Shown piece after piece: positions 44,663 through 54,021 of a stretch of 64,000 nt of DNA (positions are counted from its first letter, which is position 1; every line of letters begins with the position of its first letter). A program made the translations under genes and the position numbers. This DNA comes from CAKAHY01 sp963522175 (GTDB lineage: Bacteria; Bacillota; Clostridia; Lachnospirales; Lachnospiraceae): NCBI GenBank assembly GCA_963522175.1, contig CAUQXC010000007.1, forward strand, positions 1-64,000, written 5' to 3'. A model generated the notes under the pieces. It searched no databases, was not told the origin of the DNA, and saw nothing but the letters and a program-made list of their open reading frames with translations.

Positions 44663-47189
44663 TTTCTTCCTCCAATATCTCGACCGTACCCTTTACTCCG
44701 TCTACTCTTACTTTCATTCCGTCTTTTACATACTTTGTCAATCCCCTTATTCCGACTACCAAAGTAAGTCCCATTTCCCTTGCTATAACGGCGGAGTGCG
44801 AAAGTACGCTTCCCCTTTCTATGATAACGGCTTTCGTCATAGGGAAAAGTACCGTCCAGCCCGGGTCCGTTCTTTCAGCCATAAGTATATAGCCTGAAAC
44901 ATCGGCATTTGAAGGATCTTTAACAAATTTTACGATACCCTCGGTCACGACCCCTCCGCCGGCAACTCCTTTTAAAACATTTTCCTTTAATATCTCGGCT
45001 TCCTGTCTGCAAAAAATCGGCAACATATTTTCTTTTCTTACTTCTCCGTAGAAATACATTCTTTCATACGCCGGTTTTTCCTTGTTTTCAAGGTATTCTT
45101 TTTTTCTTTCCTCTATCTTATCTGCAATATCTCTGAATTCTTCCGTATTTCCGGCTGCCATTACAAAGGCTTCGTCCTTTGTAATAAAAAATATATCCCT
45201 TGCCTCTTTTATAAGTCCTTCTCCTTCAAAATTTTTTCCCATTCTGATAAAGATATCTCTTACTATTGAATATATATAGGTTCTCCTTAGTCTGAGCATT
45301 TCCCTGTTTCTTACAAAATACTTTGTTACGGACAGCATAGGCTTTATATACAGTTTTTCAAAAAAACCGAAATACTTATAAAAATCTTTTACATCAAAAT
45401 CCTCTCCCCTGTATACGGACTTTAAATCTTCTACACAGAGATAACTTTTTATTGTTTCAAATAAAGGTGAAGGGTCTTCAAACAAGGTAAGAGTTTCAAG
45501 CTTCAACTCTTCCATGGTTCTCGCACCGTATTTATCTATATACTCCCTTATCATTTTACTTATTTCATCGGTATTTTTTATATCTTTTACAAGACTTTCG
45601 ATGTCAGTATTAAGGAAGTATTCTCTGCTTTTTTCATCCGCCTTCACGCTTTTCACTATATCTTCAAGTGCCAAGCTTTGTTTTACGCTTTCAACATTTC
45701 CCTGTTTTCCAAGCACCTTACCCAAAAGCCCTTCGTATTCCGGAATTTTCTTCTTTTTCAATTGCTCGCTTAAAGCTCCGAAAAAAACCATAGCTCCCAT
45801 ATCATTTGTAATAGGAGTTGTAAAATCATCCAAAATATTGTCTTCCAAAGTCTTATAAAGCTTAAGGAGTTCCGAATTACTGTAGCTTTCAAAAGAATTG
45901 TTAAAATACGGTCTTGTAAGATTCTCGAATTTTTCCGTAAAAGCCTTACTGTCCTTTTTAATTCTAAGAAGCTTATATATAAACCTTAGGTATATTTTAA
46001 ACAGTCTGAGCTTTTCCTTTGCTTTCGTTTCCTTTAATTCAAGCTTTACCCCCATCATATTTTCCATATACTTTTTATTCTTATTGTAGCCGGGGTACAG
46101 GGCTGTCATCCTGTACCAACTGTTTAACCTGTAATAAACCCTGTTTTCATAAAAGCATATCATCTGCTTTAAATCGTCTTTTATGGACTCAATATCTTCT
46201 TTTGTAATATAAAAATTATTCAAGGTTTGCCTGTATATCTTTTCATATACCTCCCTTGCAAAGCTGAAGGTAAGCGGAGTTGTCACGCCTGAATAGCTTT
46301 CTATGATATTCGAATTATCATATATCGTTCTGAATTTGTTCTTATCTATGTGGCTGTAATTGGTGATAAGCCTTTCCTGCAATACATAAATCTCGCCGTC
46401 CTTTACGGCAAGCTCGATATCTCTGCCTCTCTTTTCTTCATACGAGGACTCTATTTTTCTTCCTATATCGACAATTTTTCTTATTAAAGCCTCATCAAAG
46501 CTCGCCTTTTTTGAAAGCGGGCTTATTTCTCCAAAATTATCCGTAATAAAATCTTCACTGTTTTCCTTACCCGAAACAAGATTTTCTCCGAAACCTTTGA
46601 CAAGGCTTATTAAAATTTCATCGGGGTTATTTGTCTGCGGATTTGTTGTAAACATTACCGCCGAAAAATCCGGCTCTATAAGCTTTTGTATTATCACAGC
46701 CATAGAAAGATTTTCATTAGCAAGCCCCTGCCTCAATCTATATTCCATAGCCCGGTCGGAAAAGCATGATAAATAGCATTTTTTTATGTATTCAAATACT
46801 TTCTCATTTACCGGCACTTCAAGATAAGACTCCATCATTCCGGCAAAGGAAAAAGTGGAGCCGTCTTCATCCGTGGCGCTCGAGCGAACCGCAAGCTTAT
46901 CGCTTTTAGAAAAATTCTCCGAAAGTCTCTCCAAAACAAAGTCTTTATTCTCTTTTGAAAAGTCTTTATCGTGGATAAGCTGTCTTATTTTCGGCAAATT
47001 TTCCGTACTGTAAGCTTTAAGGAGACTTCTGTACTCTTTTTCATCTTCTCCCAAAAAACTCCAAAAAAAGTCGGTATCAAGAACAAAAAAACTCGGTACG
47101 TTAAAATTCATTCGGCGAAGGCGGTCAAGGTTATAAGCCTTCCCCCCTAATTTTTCTATGGACTTTATATGATTTTCTGTATAAATCAC
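44649..47189 (-). CDS. PEP-synthase-like phosphotransferase (PPDK_N plus PEP-mobile domain)
   Basis: This is a dikinase-like enzyme. An ATP-grasp PPDK_N domain begins at the N-terminus (SIEKLGGKAYNLDRLRRMN, then LAVRSSATDEDGSTFSFAGMMESY). A long helical middle is followed by the swivelling phosphohistidine domain at the C-terminus, with ERGSVLSHSAVIAREMG carrying the catalytic His. The PEP/pyruvate barrel of true PpsA is not evident, so it resembles rifampin phosphotransferase-type enzymes that phosphorylate a small molecule. The start is GTG 47189 (site AAGGAGG, 8 bases), forming a GTGA overlap with the upstream stop and giving 846 aa; an ATG at 47297 would add 36 unlikely residues. The substrate is presumably a cluster intermediate. 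Confidence 0.88.
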   Translation of the reverse strand: MIYTENHIKSIEKLGGKAYNLDRLRRMNFNVPSFFVLDTDFFWSFLGEDEKEYRSLLKAYSTENLPKIRQLIHDKDFSKENKDFVLERLSENFSKSDKLAVRSSATDEDGSTFSFAGMMESYLEVPVNEKVFEYIKKCYLSCFSDRAMEYRLRQGLANENLSMAVIIQKLIEPDFSAVMFTTNPQTNNPDEILISLVKGFGENLVSGKENSEDFITDNFGEISPLSKKASFDEALIRKIVDIGRKIESSYEEKRGRDIELAVKDGEIYVLQERLITNYSHIDKNKFRTIYDNSNIIESYSGVTTPLTFSFAREVYEKIYRQTLNNFYITKEDIESIKDDLKQMICFYENRVYYRLNSWYRMTALYPGYNKNKKYMENMMGVKLELKETKAKEKLRLFKIYLRFIYKLLRIKKDSKAFTEKFENLTRPYFNNSFESYSNSELLKLYKTLEDNILDDFTTPITNDMGAMVFFGALSEQLKKKKIPEYEGLLGKVLGKQGNVESVKQSLALEDIVKSVKADEKSREYFLNTDIESLVKDIKNTDEISKMIREYIDKYGARTMEELKLETLTLFEDPSPLFETIKSYLCVEDLKSVYRGEDFDVKDFYKYFGFFEKLYIKPMLSVTKYFVRNREMLRLRRTYIYSIVRDIFIRMGKNFEGEGLIKEARDIFFITKDEAFVMAAGNTEEFRDIADKIEERKKEYLENKEKPAYERMYFYGEVRKENMLPIFCRQEAEILKENVLKGVAGGGVVTEGIVKFVKDPSNADVSGYILMAERTDPGWTVLFPMTKAVIIERGSVLSHSAVIAREMGLTLVVGIRGLTKYVKDGMKVRVDGVKGTVEILEEENEKR

Positions 47190-47686
47190 AGACTTTTCCT
47201 CCTTTTCATAATTCCAAACAGTACCGAGGCAAGCAATAGAACAAGTAAAAATGCCGCTTCCCTTATCCCGAATTCTCCCGGCTTTCTGTATGCACACAAA
47301 TAATACAGGGCGCTTATATCACCGGAAAACATCTGTAGCGTTTCAAGCTTCTCCTGAATGAAAGCAAGCAAAATCAACATCAGAGACAATGCACCGAAAA
47401 ATGAGTACAAATAAAGGTTAACTACCACATAGAAAATACAAAAAAGGCACAGTAACGCCTGTATAGTTTCTTTCGGAAATACTTTTTTTCCTTTTTTTTC
47501 GTCTTTTTCACGGTCAAAAAAATCGTCCGTAAGCCTGTTTATGAAAAGCTGAAAAAATATGAGTAAGGAGGCGGGCGCAAGCACATTTCTTCCTAAAACA
47601 AAGGATAATGCCCCCGAAAAAGCTATAGCGAGAAAGGCATATATAAAAAGTCTGCCTTTAAACAACAAATATCTTAATGTTTCCAT
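47186..47686 (-). CDS. half-length UbiA-like membrane protein
   Basis: This is a 166-residue membrane protein with about four to five hydrophobic segments. After the second segment it has NRLTDDFFDREKDEKKGKK. That resembles the first Asp-rich motif (NxxxDxxxD) of UbiA prenyltransferases, which bind a prenyl diphosphate via magnesium. Full UbiA enzymes have about 290 residues and a second Asp motif; both are missing here, and the protein ends in MKRRKSL with no sign of a frameshift, since the next gene starts in a 4-bp overlap. It could be a minimal enzyme, a dimer or a scaffold. It overlaps the upstream gene by 13 bp. Confidence 0.75.
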   Translation of the reverse strand: METLRYLLFKGRLFIYAFLAIAFSGALSFVLGRNVLAPASLLIFFQLFINRLTDDFFDREKDEKKGKKVFPKETIQALLCLFCIFYVVVNLYLYSFFGALSLMLILLAFIQEKLETLQMFSGDISALYYLCAYRKPGEFGIREAAFLLVLLLASVLFGIMKRRKSL

Positions 47687-48747
47687 TTACTTAATACCTT
47701 ATTGTAAAGCTTTGCCTTTAAAAAGGTTGTCATATCGTTTTTTTCTATATAGTCAAACAGTTCCTTAGTTTCCTTTTCAGGCTTTTCGTTCAAAAGCTCC
47801 TCCTTTAACATCCGTTTTGCTTCCTCTCTTGAAAGTTGCCCGTCCCGTACCAGAAAGCTTATCTCCGGCATTATATGCGCCCTGCCTTCCGCACATTGAT
47901 AAATGTATTTTGTTGCAAGATGTATTCTGCAATCATAATGATTATAATGCTCTCCTACACTCCAGCTTGTATTTTTCCTCAAAAAATCCACTATTCCCTT
48001 TTCATCATAAGGATGATACAAAAAATAGGCGACAAACTCTCTGAAATTCTTTCCTTTAACGTCCTTAAAAAGCATTTCTTTTACCTCTTCTCTCAGCTTT
48101 TTGTCCATTTTACTGTCAATTTGAGATAACAGTTCTGTATATAAGCTATTGAGATCAACCTCTCCCGCCCTTTTCAATCCGGCATCGACAAGAGCCGAAA
48201 ACACGTCCTCCTTGTAAGCACGAAACATCTGCTCCGGGCTTCTTCCGTGAACTATCATAGCCGCATCTATTTTTGAGGCAAGGTTAATCATGGATGCATA
48301 GCCTATGTATGAACAGGCAACGCAAGGCACAAGCCACTTGGAAACCGAATATTTATAAAATCTTTGAAGCAAAGACTTATCAAAGTCTATATACTCATGT
48401 TCCACTTCAAGCTCGGCAACAATGCGGTCTATATTCGCTCTCGCTTCATCGCTTAAAAAGCCGTTATTCATTGTAAATGCCTTTATTTTCATATTGTATT
48501 TATGCTTAAGCTCATAAAGCACGAATACACTGTCTTTTCCTCCCGAAATGCCTACCGCCGCATCATAGGCATGTTTTCCTCTTATGCTTTCAACTCTTTC
48601 TTCAAAAAGCTCCTTTAAACGGGAATAATCTTTAAGCTTGTCTCTATCCTTTAAATATGCCTCGCAAAAATTGCAAATACCCTCGGCATTAAATCTTATA
48701 TTCCTCACCGAAGTATCATTAACACATATCTTACATTCTTTTGTCAT
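47674..48747 (-). CDS. PP-loop ATPase resembling N-acetyl sugar amidotransferases
   Basis: This ATP-pyrophosphatase enzyme adenylates a substrate so that an amine can be added. A zinc-ribbon-like N-terminus CKICVNDTSV...CNFCEAY leads to the PP-loop AVGISGGKDSVF (about residues 64-75). A further conserved part includes VACSYIGYASMINLA and IVHGRSPEQMF. The best family match I can name is the WbpG/PseA-type N-acetyl sugar amidotransferases, which normally work with HisH/HisF-like ammonia suppliers; none is adjacent. Length 357 aa. Its ATG follows the GNAT stop with no gap. Confidence 0.86.
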   Translation of the reverse strand: MTKECKICVNDTSVRNIRFNAEGICNFCEAYLKDRDKLKDYSRLKELFEERVESIRGKHAYDAAVGISGGKDSVFVLYELKHKYNMKIKAFTMNNGFLSDEARANIDRIVAELEVEHEYIDFDKSLLQRFYKYSVSKWLVPCVACSYIGYASMINLASKIDAAMIVHGRSPEQMFRAYKEDVFSALVDAGLKRAGEVDLNSLYTELLSQIDSKMDKKLREEVKEMLFKDVKGKNFREFVAYFLYHPYDEKGIVDFLRKNTSWSVGEHYNHYDCRIHLATKYIYQCAEGRAHIMPEISFLVRDGQLSREEAKRMLKEELLNEKPEKETKELFDYIEKNDMTTFLKAKLYNKVLSKWKH

Positions 48748-49629
48748 TTAAATCTCCTTGATGTATACGGCATATCTTTTTTCATTGGATTCTATTTCTT
48801 TCTCAAATCTCTTAAAGCTGTCCTTTTGCTCGCACTGAAAATGATAAATCATATCTTTATAGCCTTTTTCAAGTACGAATTTACAGGCAAGATACAATAA
48901 AGCCGTATAAATCTTATGCTTTTGATATTCTTTTTTTACCGCACTTGTTTTCGAAATATAACCCTCTCCGAAAGGATTTTCATAACCGAATACATAACCG
49001 AGGGCTTCTCCACCCTTATATGCAAGTATGACGGTGATTTCCGCCTTCTTTACCCATGACAGGTACAGGCTTTCAAAGACCTCATAAGGAATATCCGAAT
49101 ACAAATAGGCATCACAAAAAGCGTCTTTTGAAATCTCATATATATCTCTGCTCAGTTTATAGGCTTCCTCTCCCGAACAGCTTACAAAGCGGTAACCCTC
49201 GGAAATTTTTTGCTCATAAATCTCTTTACCCGCCTCAAACATTGGGTTTTGCATATTTATGCTCGCACTTCTGTAGGTATAAAGCTCCTTATAGCCCAAG
49301 CTTCTTACTATATCGTTATAATATGGCGGATTCGTGCAGTCCGGAAATAGCTTTAGGTCAAAATTACTTATCGCAAATCTGTACGACATCCATGTACTGT
49401 AATTTAGCGGTCCTATCAGATTTTTAAATCCAAGCTCTCTCGCTCTTTCTTCCATGGCACTAAAAACCGCCCTTGCGCAGTCTATATCGTTTGTAAGCTC
49501 TACAAATCCGAACATAGCCTTGTAATCCTTCATATTTTTATTTATTATCAGGTATGCCTTACAATCCCCGTTTTCAAACTTTTCGGAATAATCCGCAAGC
49601 TTTAAAATATCCAATTCTTCGTTCATCAA
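48748..49629 (-). CDS. GNAT-like N-acyltransferase
   Basis: This is a 293-residue protein with two GNAT-like halves. The first half, GFVELTNDIDCARAVFSAMEERARELGFKNLIGPLNYSTW, resembles the large GTE/YghO-type acyltransferases. The second half has the acetyl-CoA-site helix region ISKTSAVKKEYQKHKIYTALLYLA. Such proteins acylate amines; the acyl donor and acceptor here are unknown. Its start overlaps the kinase stop by 4 bp (ATGA), a sign of coupled translation within the cluster. Confidence 0.8.
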   Translation of the reverse strand: MMNEELDILKLADYSEKFENGDCKAYLIINKNMKDYKAMFGFVELTNDIDCARAVFSAMEERARELGFKNLIGPLNYSTWMSYRFAISNFDLKLFPDCTNPPYYNDIVRSLGYKELYTYRSASINMQNPMFEAGKEIYEQKISEGYRFVSCSGEEAYKLSRDIYEISKDAFCDAYLYSDIPYEVFESLYLSWVKKAEITVILAYKGGEALGYVFGYENPFGEGYISKTSAVKKEYQKHKIYTALLYLACKFVLEKGYKDMIYHFQCEQKDSFKRFEKEIESNEKRYAVYIKEI

Positions 49630-50702
49630 ATTCCCTCTGCTATCTTAATCAATCTGCTCGTATTCATACATATTTGCTCTGTAAAGTCGAGCTTATATCT
49701 TCTGCTTGCCAATCTATATACACTTAACTTATTTACCGCATATTCAAGAATATTAAATTCCAAAATCCTCTTATAGTCTTCTTTACTTATGTCAAGCTTC
49801 AACTTTTCAAAAAGCTCCGCTTTATAATACTCTATACCGGATTTTACCTCGTCATCGCTAAGCTCGTGTAAAACGAAAATCAAAAACTCTACTATATCAT
49901 GTTCCGGATTCTGATAACATGAAAGCTCCCAATCATAGATCAAAAAATCACCCTCCGAAAAAAACATATTTCTTATTGAAAAATCGTTATGTGTAAGGCT
50001 TTTATGAAGCGGAAGTTCTGCATGATATATATGTATTCTCTCAATAAATTCGTTTATTTTACCAAGCTCCGACCTTGAAAAGTATTTTTTATTTTCCTCG
50101 TCAAATCCGGAAAAAATATACCTGAACATGACTCTTGACCTTTTATAATCCTTACTCGTATAAGAATTCAATCCGTATTTTGAGCAAAGTTCTTCTTTGT
50201 TATAGTATTTCAGGTGGAACTTAAGTATGGTATCAAACACCTTGTGAAGCTTTTCTTTTTTAAAGCCCGATTTTTCCTTAATTTCTTCCATAAGTATAAA
50301 ATACCTTGCGCTCAAAGAATTTTTATAGCAGCCGAAGGTCTCAACCGTATGCTTTTTCAGATCAGCTTCAACGTTCTCATAGAATTTAAGCTCCCTTATA
50401 TAGCTTTTATCAAAGCTGAGTATTTTATGATACAAAGCCAAAAAATACAAAAGCTTAAAATCTCCTTTTGAGTTTAAAACCTTGATTCCGTTTTTTATAA
50501 TATCTCTCGTTTTGAATTTTACAAGCATCTCCCGCCTGTCTTCATTTTCAAATATAATCTCATATTTATACAGGGACGGAGCCGTCATACCGGCTTTACC
50601 CGTTATCCCTTCTTTATCTTCAAACTCAAGTCTTTTTACAGACCTTATATTTCTTTTGAGCGTTTTTTCAAACAGCCCTTTTAATACTTTAATCTTTACC
50701 AT
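49626..50702 (-). CDS. APH/choline-kinase-like phosphotransferase
   Basis: This small-molecule kinase of the protein-kinase-like fold has 358 residues. The catalytic loop reads SLTHNDFSIRNMFF (Brenner motif HxDxxxxN, with Asn before the Asp) and the metal-binding segment is IYDWELSCYQNPEHDIVEFL. The N-terminal lobe is diverged. Relatives phosphorylate choline, ethanolamine, homoserine, sugars or aminoglycosides, so phosphorylation of an amino alcohol or sugar intermediate is plausible. It starts four bases after the first ligase gene. The substrate cannot be named. Confidence 0.84.
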   Translation of the reverse strand: MVKIKVLKGLFEKTLKRNIRSVKRLEFEDKEGITGKAGMTAPSLYKYEIIFENEDRREMLVKFKTRDIIKNGIKVLNSKGDFKLLYFLALYHKILSFDKSYIRELKFYENVEADLKKHTVETFGCYKNSLSARYFILMEEIKEKSGFKKEKLHKVFDTILKFHLKYYNKEELCSKYGLNSYTSKDYKRSRVMFRYIFSGFDEENKKYFSRSELGKINEFIERIHIYHAELPLHKSLTHNDFSIRNMFFSEGDFLIYDWELSCYQNPEHDIVEFLIFVLHELSDDEVKSGIEYYKAELFEKLKLDISKEDYKRILEFNILEYAVNKLSVYRLASRRYKLDFTEQICMNTSRLIKIAEGI

Positions 50703-50706
50703 AAAT

Positions 50707-52137
50707 CTATTTAAGCTTGGTACTCAAATTGTTTTTTACAAGCTCACAACTGTCCATTCTGCAATACTTAGGCAAATGAGAATTTATTGTTTCCAAAAAA
50801 TTATCTGAATAAGAAAGTGTATTACTGTATACACTGCAATGCAATCTGCCTTGCTTTTCGAATATTTTTACGGCATCCGCTTTCAGCTTATCCGCCAAAA
50901 TCTTCTCCAGCTCATCCGGATATATATTTCTTGCGTTATCTCTGACAATGAGCCTTTTTTTCCTACCCGCAAGATAGAGCTTATTATCCTTTACATATCC
51001 CAAGTCTCCCGTATGAAAATATCCGTCTTCATCAAAGGCTTTCTTATACAAATCCTCTCTGTTGCAATAGCCCACAAATATGTTGTCACCCTTTACCGTA
51101 ATCTCTCCTACTCCGCTTTCATCGGGCTTTGCTATTCTTACGGATTGGTTTTCAAAAATGCTTCCAACAGAAGTAAAATCGTCTTTATTATAAGAATATT
51201 CAAGGCTTATGAGGGATGTAGTCTCCGACAGACCGTAGGCCTCCAAAAGGTTTACACCTTCATCCTTTATATATTTTCTTATCTCCGGCTCCAAAAAGGC
51301 TCCTCCGCAAAAAAGATACTTTATGTTTCCACCCAGTACCTCTTTTACGGCTACCCCCTGTTCAAGCGAATACCGGTATACTTTCTTTAATACAAGAGGA
51401 ACCGCACAGAAAAGACTGGGCTTAACCTGCCTTATTTCTTCCATGATTTTTGTTTTGTCACTGCACAAATATATTCTCATTCCGGATATCAGCGAATACA
51501 GGAAGTTACCTATTCCTCCGTATGTGTGGCTGAGCGGCAAAAACAGATAGCATATATCGCTTTTATCCATAGCCGCTCTCTTAAATAAATTATCCGCGTT
51601 CGCAAACATATTTTTCTGAGAAAGCATAACAGCCTTGGGATCTCCCGTCGTTCCCGATGAAAATACTATTTTAGAGCAAGTCTTCGTATCACGCAAACTT
51701 CCGTCAAAAAAAGCCTTCCCTTTGCTGTTTTCAAGCTCTTCAAGAGATATAAAGTCTATGTTCTTATATTTTTCTCTTAATTTATTTACAATAACTTCCT
51801 TGGACTTCTCATAGATAAGGGCATCAAAGCCTATATCCCTGATAATATTTTCCAAATCTTCCACATTCCAATGCTCGGCAAGTGCAAGCAAAATACCCGT
51901 ATAAGCCATAACGGCTATATCCGTTACCATGTAGCTGTAAGAATTTGATGCATACAGCGCTATTTTCTTATTTTTCAAGCCTCTTTCACAAAAAAAGGAA
52001 GAGAACCTTAACACATCCTCATAAAATTCATTATAAGTATGTGATACATAATTCCCTTCTCTTTTTTCAAAAATATAGCTATGTTTATTAAACTTTTTAA
52101 TTCCTTCTTTAAGGACGGCATCTATTCCGATACTCAT
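50707..52137 (-). CDS. acyl-CoA/acyl-AMP ligase (AMP-binding enzyme)
   Basis: This adenylate-forming enzyme has 476 residues. It has A3 IVFSSGTTGDPKAVMLSQKNM, A5 LEAYGLSETTS, A7 YFHTGDLGYV and A8 LYLAGRKKRLIVRDNARNIYPDELE. The C-terminal lysine motif is short (NLSTKLK at the very end), as in fatty acyl-AMP ligases or CoA ligases of medium/long chain acids. It is the first gene of the cluster, with the site AAGGAG and promoter about 40 bases upstream. No free-standing acyl carrier protein is seen in the window, so the acyl acceptor is probably CoA or a carrier encoded elsewhere. Confidence 0.88.
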   Translation of the reverse strand: MSIGIDAVLKEGIKKFNKHSYIFEKREGNYVSHTYNEFYEDVLRFSSFFCERGLKNKKIALYASNSYSYMVTDIAVMAYTGILLALAEHWNVEDLENIIRDIGFDALIYEKSKEVIVNKLREKYKNIDFISLEELENSKGKAFFDGSLRDTKTCSKIVFSSGTTGDPKAVMLSQKNMFANADNLFKRAAMDKSDICYLFLPLSHTYGGIGNFLYSLISGMRIYLCSDKTKIMEEIRQVKPSLFCAVPLVLKKVYRYSLEQGVAVKEVLGGNIKYLFCGGAFLEPEIRKYIKDEGVNLLEAYGLSETTSLISLEYSYNKDDFTSVGSIFENQSVRIAKPDESGVGEITVKGDNIFVGYCNREDLYKKAFDEDGYFHTGDLGYVKDNKLYLAGRKKRLIVRDNARNIYPDELEKILADKLKADAVKIFEKQGRLHCSVYSNTLSYSDNFLETINSHLPKYCRMDSCELVKNNLSTKLK

Positions 52138-52149
52138 TTTGGAATCTCC

Positions 52150-52197
52150 TTATTATTTCATTTCGTACCGTTGTATTATACTATTTTGAAATAATAA
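52150..52197 (-). promoter_or_regulatory. promoter of the eight-gene cluster inside an 11-bp inverted repeat
   Basis: A perfect TATAAT on the minus strand (52175-52180) sits between TTATTATTTCA and TGAAATAATAA (plus strand 52150-52160 and 52187-52197), an exact 11-bp inverted repeat with a 26-base spacer. The downstream arm touches the AAGGAG ribosome site. As DNA it could be an operator; in a read-through transcript it would hide the ribosome site. No clear -35 box is visible. Confidence 0.55.
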
Positions 52198-52206
52198 TTA
52201 CCACTA

Positions 52207-53772
52207 TTATTGTAGTTTGGATATTCTTTCATTGAGCTCCGATATAAGCTTATCCATAGGAACGTCTCCTCTTTCGCTCATGTCCTTTACCTTTGCCTGC
52301 TTTGCCATTATTCTTCCCAAAGGCGAATTTATCATGTTGAATTTCGGACTTATTTCAGGTAACTGCTTTCTGATTTCAGGATATCTGTCCAAAATATCGG
52401 AAAGCTTCGTATCCGGATTTATAGACAGCTTTTCACCGCTTTTTACTTCCCTGTTCTCGTCTGCAAGCTCTTCTTCGACAGGAAGCTCCTCCGTGCTTTC
52501 CTTTTCGCTTCCTTTATCCCATGTAAGCAGGGTTCTTGAGCCTTCAAGTCCTCTTATGTGAGTACATTCCTGCATCATCTCGAGAACTCCTCTGAATCTT
52601 CCTTCCTCATCTCTTACCGCCACATAGTAAATGTAAATGAACACGCCCGGCTTATTAATCCAGAACTCCACATTGTCCTTTTCACCGCTTCTGAATTTTT
52701 CTATTATTTCTTCAACTATATGTACGCTGGTTCTGGGATGGCAATTTTTAACGTCTCTTCCTATAACATTCTTACTGCGTGGAAATACTCTGTGTTTTGT
52801 ATCGGAGTAAAATTTAACTATTTCATTCTCGTCAACATAAGATAAATCAACCGGCAAGTGTTTAAATATGAGGTTTATCTGCTCCAGCGTGAGCTTACCC
52901 ATGGCAACGTCGTGAACCTCATCCTCACTTTTTCCTGCAAAACCGTACTTCCCGAGAAGATTTGCAAGCTCATTTGCAAACGAAGCATCCGACACGGGCT
53001 TAGCCGTTTTCGAAGCCGACTGCGCTTTAGGCTCATCCGCACTCACCTTATCTCCTATCCACGCAAAGCCTATTTCCCTGTCTCCAAGCTTCATATCCTC
53101 AAACTCTTCCTCACTTATCATTTTAAGAGAAGTCGGATACAAAACTACTTCTTCCTTATCCATAAGGTCTCTTACATCATCAACCACGGTTTTTTGCATC
53201 GCTATAAATTCGTCTTCTTTTCCCTCGTCAAGAAGCTTTTTTACATCTCTAATCTCATCTCTTATGAAATCGTCCAACTTCCACATTGTAGTTGTAGGTC
53301 TGTCAAAGCCCTTTCTTTCAAGTACCGGATAAAGCTGATTTTGCTTTCTTGACAAATGTATTCTAAACTCCCCCATTCTCTCATAAATATCAAGCCACTG
53401 ATTTTTAATTACAGGGTATTGAACCAAATCTTCTATCTCAAGAAGTATTTTCTTCATAGCCTCATTTTCCTGATAATACCTTGCTATAGGGTGATTATCC
53501 TTAAGCTCAGGCTTTTCCGTAACCATTATCTCGTCATAAAGCTCCATCATTTCCTGTATCTTTTCTTTTTCACACTCATCTTCCCTAAATTCGGTAAGCT
53601 GCTGCTCCGCCAAGGCAACCTCCTCAACGGTCAGTCTTTTGACCTTTTCTTTTAAGATAGCCATAGCCTCTTCTTTACTGAGCTTTCCGTCTTTATACGC
53701 AAGCTGAGTCTCCACAACTATTTTAAGTTTATCCATATCCGCACCCGGAATATATTTCTTCATATCTTCCAT
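52207..53772 (-). CDS. DUF438 / hemerythrin-like / PAS / DUF1858 protein
   Basis: This is a cytoplasmic multi-domain sensor-like protein of about 521 residues. It carries DUF438 at about residues 10-75, a hemerythrin-like helical bundle at about 85-215 (HPIARYYQENEAM...FRIHLSRKQNQLYPVLE...DKEEVVLYP), a PAS-type domain at about 300-405 (FYSDTKHRVFPRSKNVIGRDVKNCHP) and a DUF1858-like domain at about 445-490 (LSDILDRYPEIRKQLPE). Hemerythrin folds bind di-iron and sense oxygen or nitric oxide. The ATG at 53772 is chosen: AGAGGTG lies 6 bases before it, while the upstream GTG is part of that site. The product is probably a redox or stress sensor with unknown output. Confidence 0.9.
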   Translation of the reverse strand: MEDMKKYIPGADMDKLKIVVETQLAYKDGKLSKEEAMAILKEKVKRLTVEEVALAEQQLTEFREDECEKEKIQEMMELYDEIMVTEKPELKDNHPIARYYQENEAMKKILLEIEDLVQYPVIKNQWLDIYERMGEFRIHLSRKQNQLYPVLERKGFDRPTTTMWKLDDFIRDEIRDVKKLLDEGKEDEFIAMQKTVVDDVRDLMDKEEVVLYPTSLKMISEEEFEDMKLGDREIGFAWIGDKVSADEPKAQSASKTAKPVSDASFANELANLLGKYGFAGKSEDEVHDVAMGKLTLEQINLIFKHLPVDLSYVDENEIVKFYSDTKHRVFPRSKNVIGRDVKNCHPRTSVHIVEEIIEKFRSGEKDNVEFWINKPGVFIYIYYVAVRDEEGRFRGVLEMMQECTHIRGLEGSRTLLTWDKGSEKESTEELPVEEELADENREVKSGEKLSINPDTKLSDILDRYPEIRKQLPEISPKFNMINSPLGRIMAKQAKVKDMSERGDVPMDKLISELNERISKLQ

Positions 53773-53969
53773 AAAAAACACCTCTTTCTTTTTATTAGTG
53801 TAACCTTACTATATTATAAAAGATTTTCGCCTTTTTTAACGTAACAAAGGTAACGGTTAGGCTTTCCTCACCTTTATTATTTACAATTCTACAAGATTTA
53901 ATCCTTTTTTTCAATATCAGACTTCACTAAAGTTTTTGAAAATTCTATGTTTTATGCCCACTTGATACT

Positions 53970-53997
53970 TTGACATTTTTTTGGTATTCTATACTAA
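53970..53997 (+). promoter_or_regulatory. promoter of the gene at 54022
   Basis: TTGACA (53970-53975) and TACTAA (53992-53997) are separated by 16 bases. The ribosome site GGAGGA lies just before the ATG at 54022. The rest of the 240-base divergent gap shows no other clear element. Confidence 0.55.
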
Positions 53998-54021
53998 TCA
54001 TTTATTATTTCGGAGGAATAT

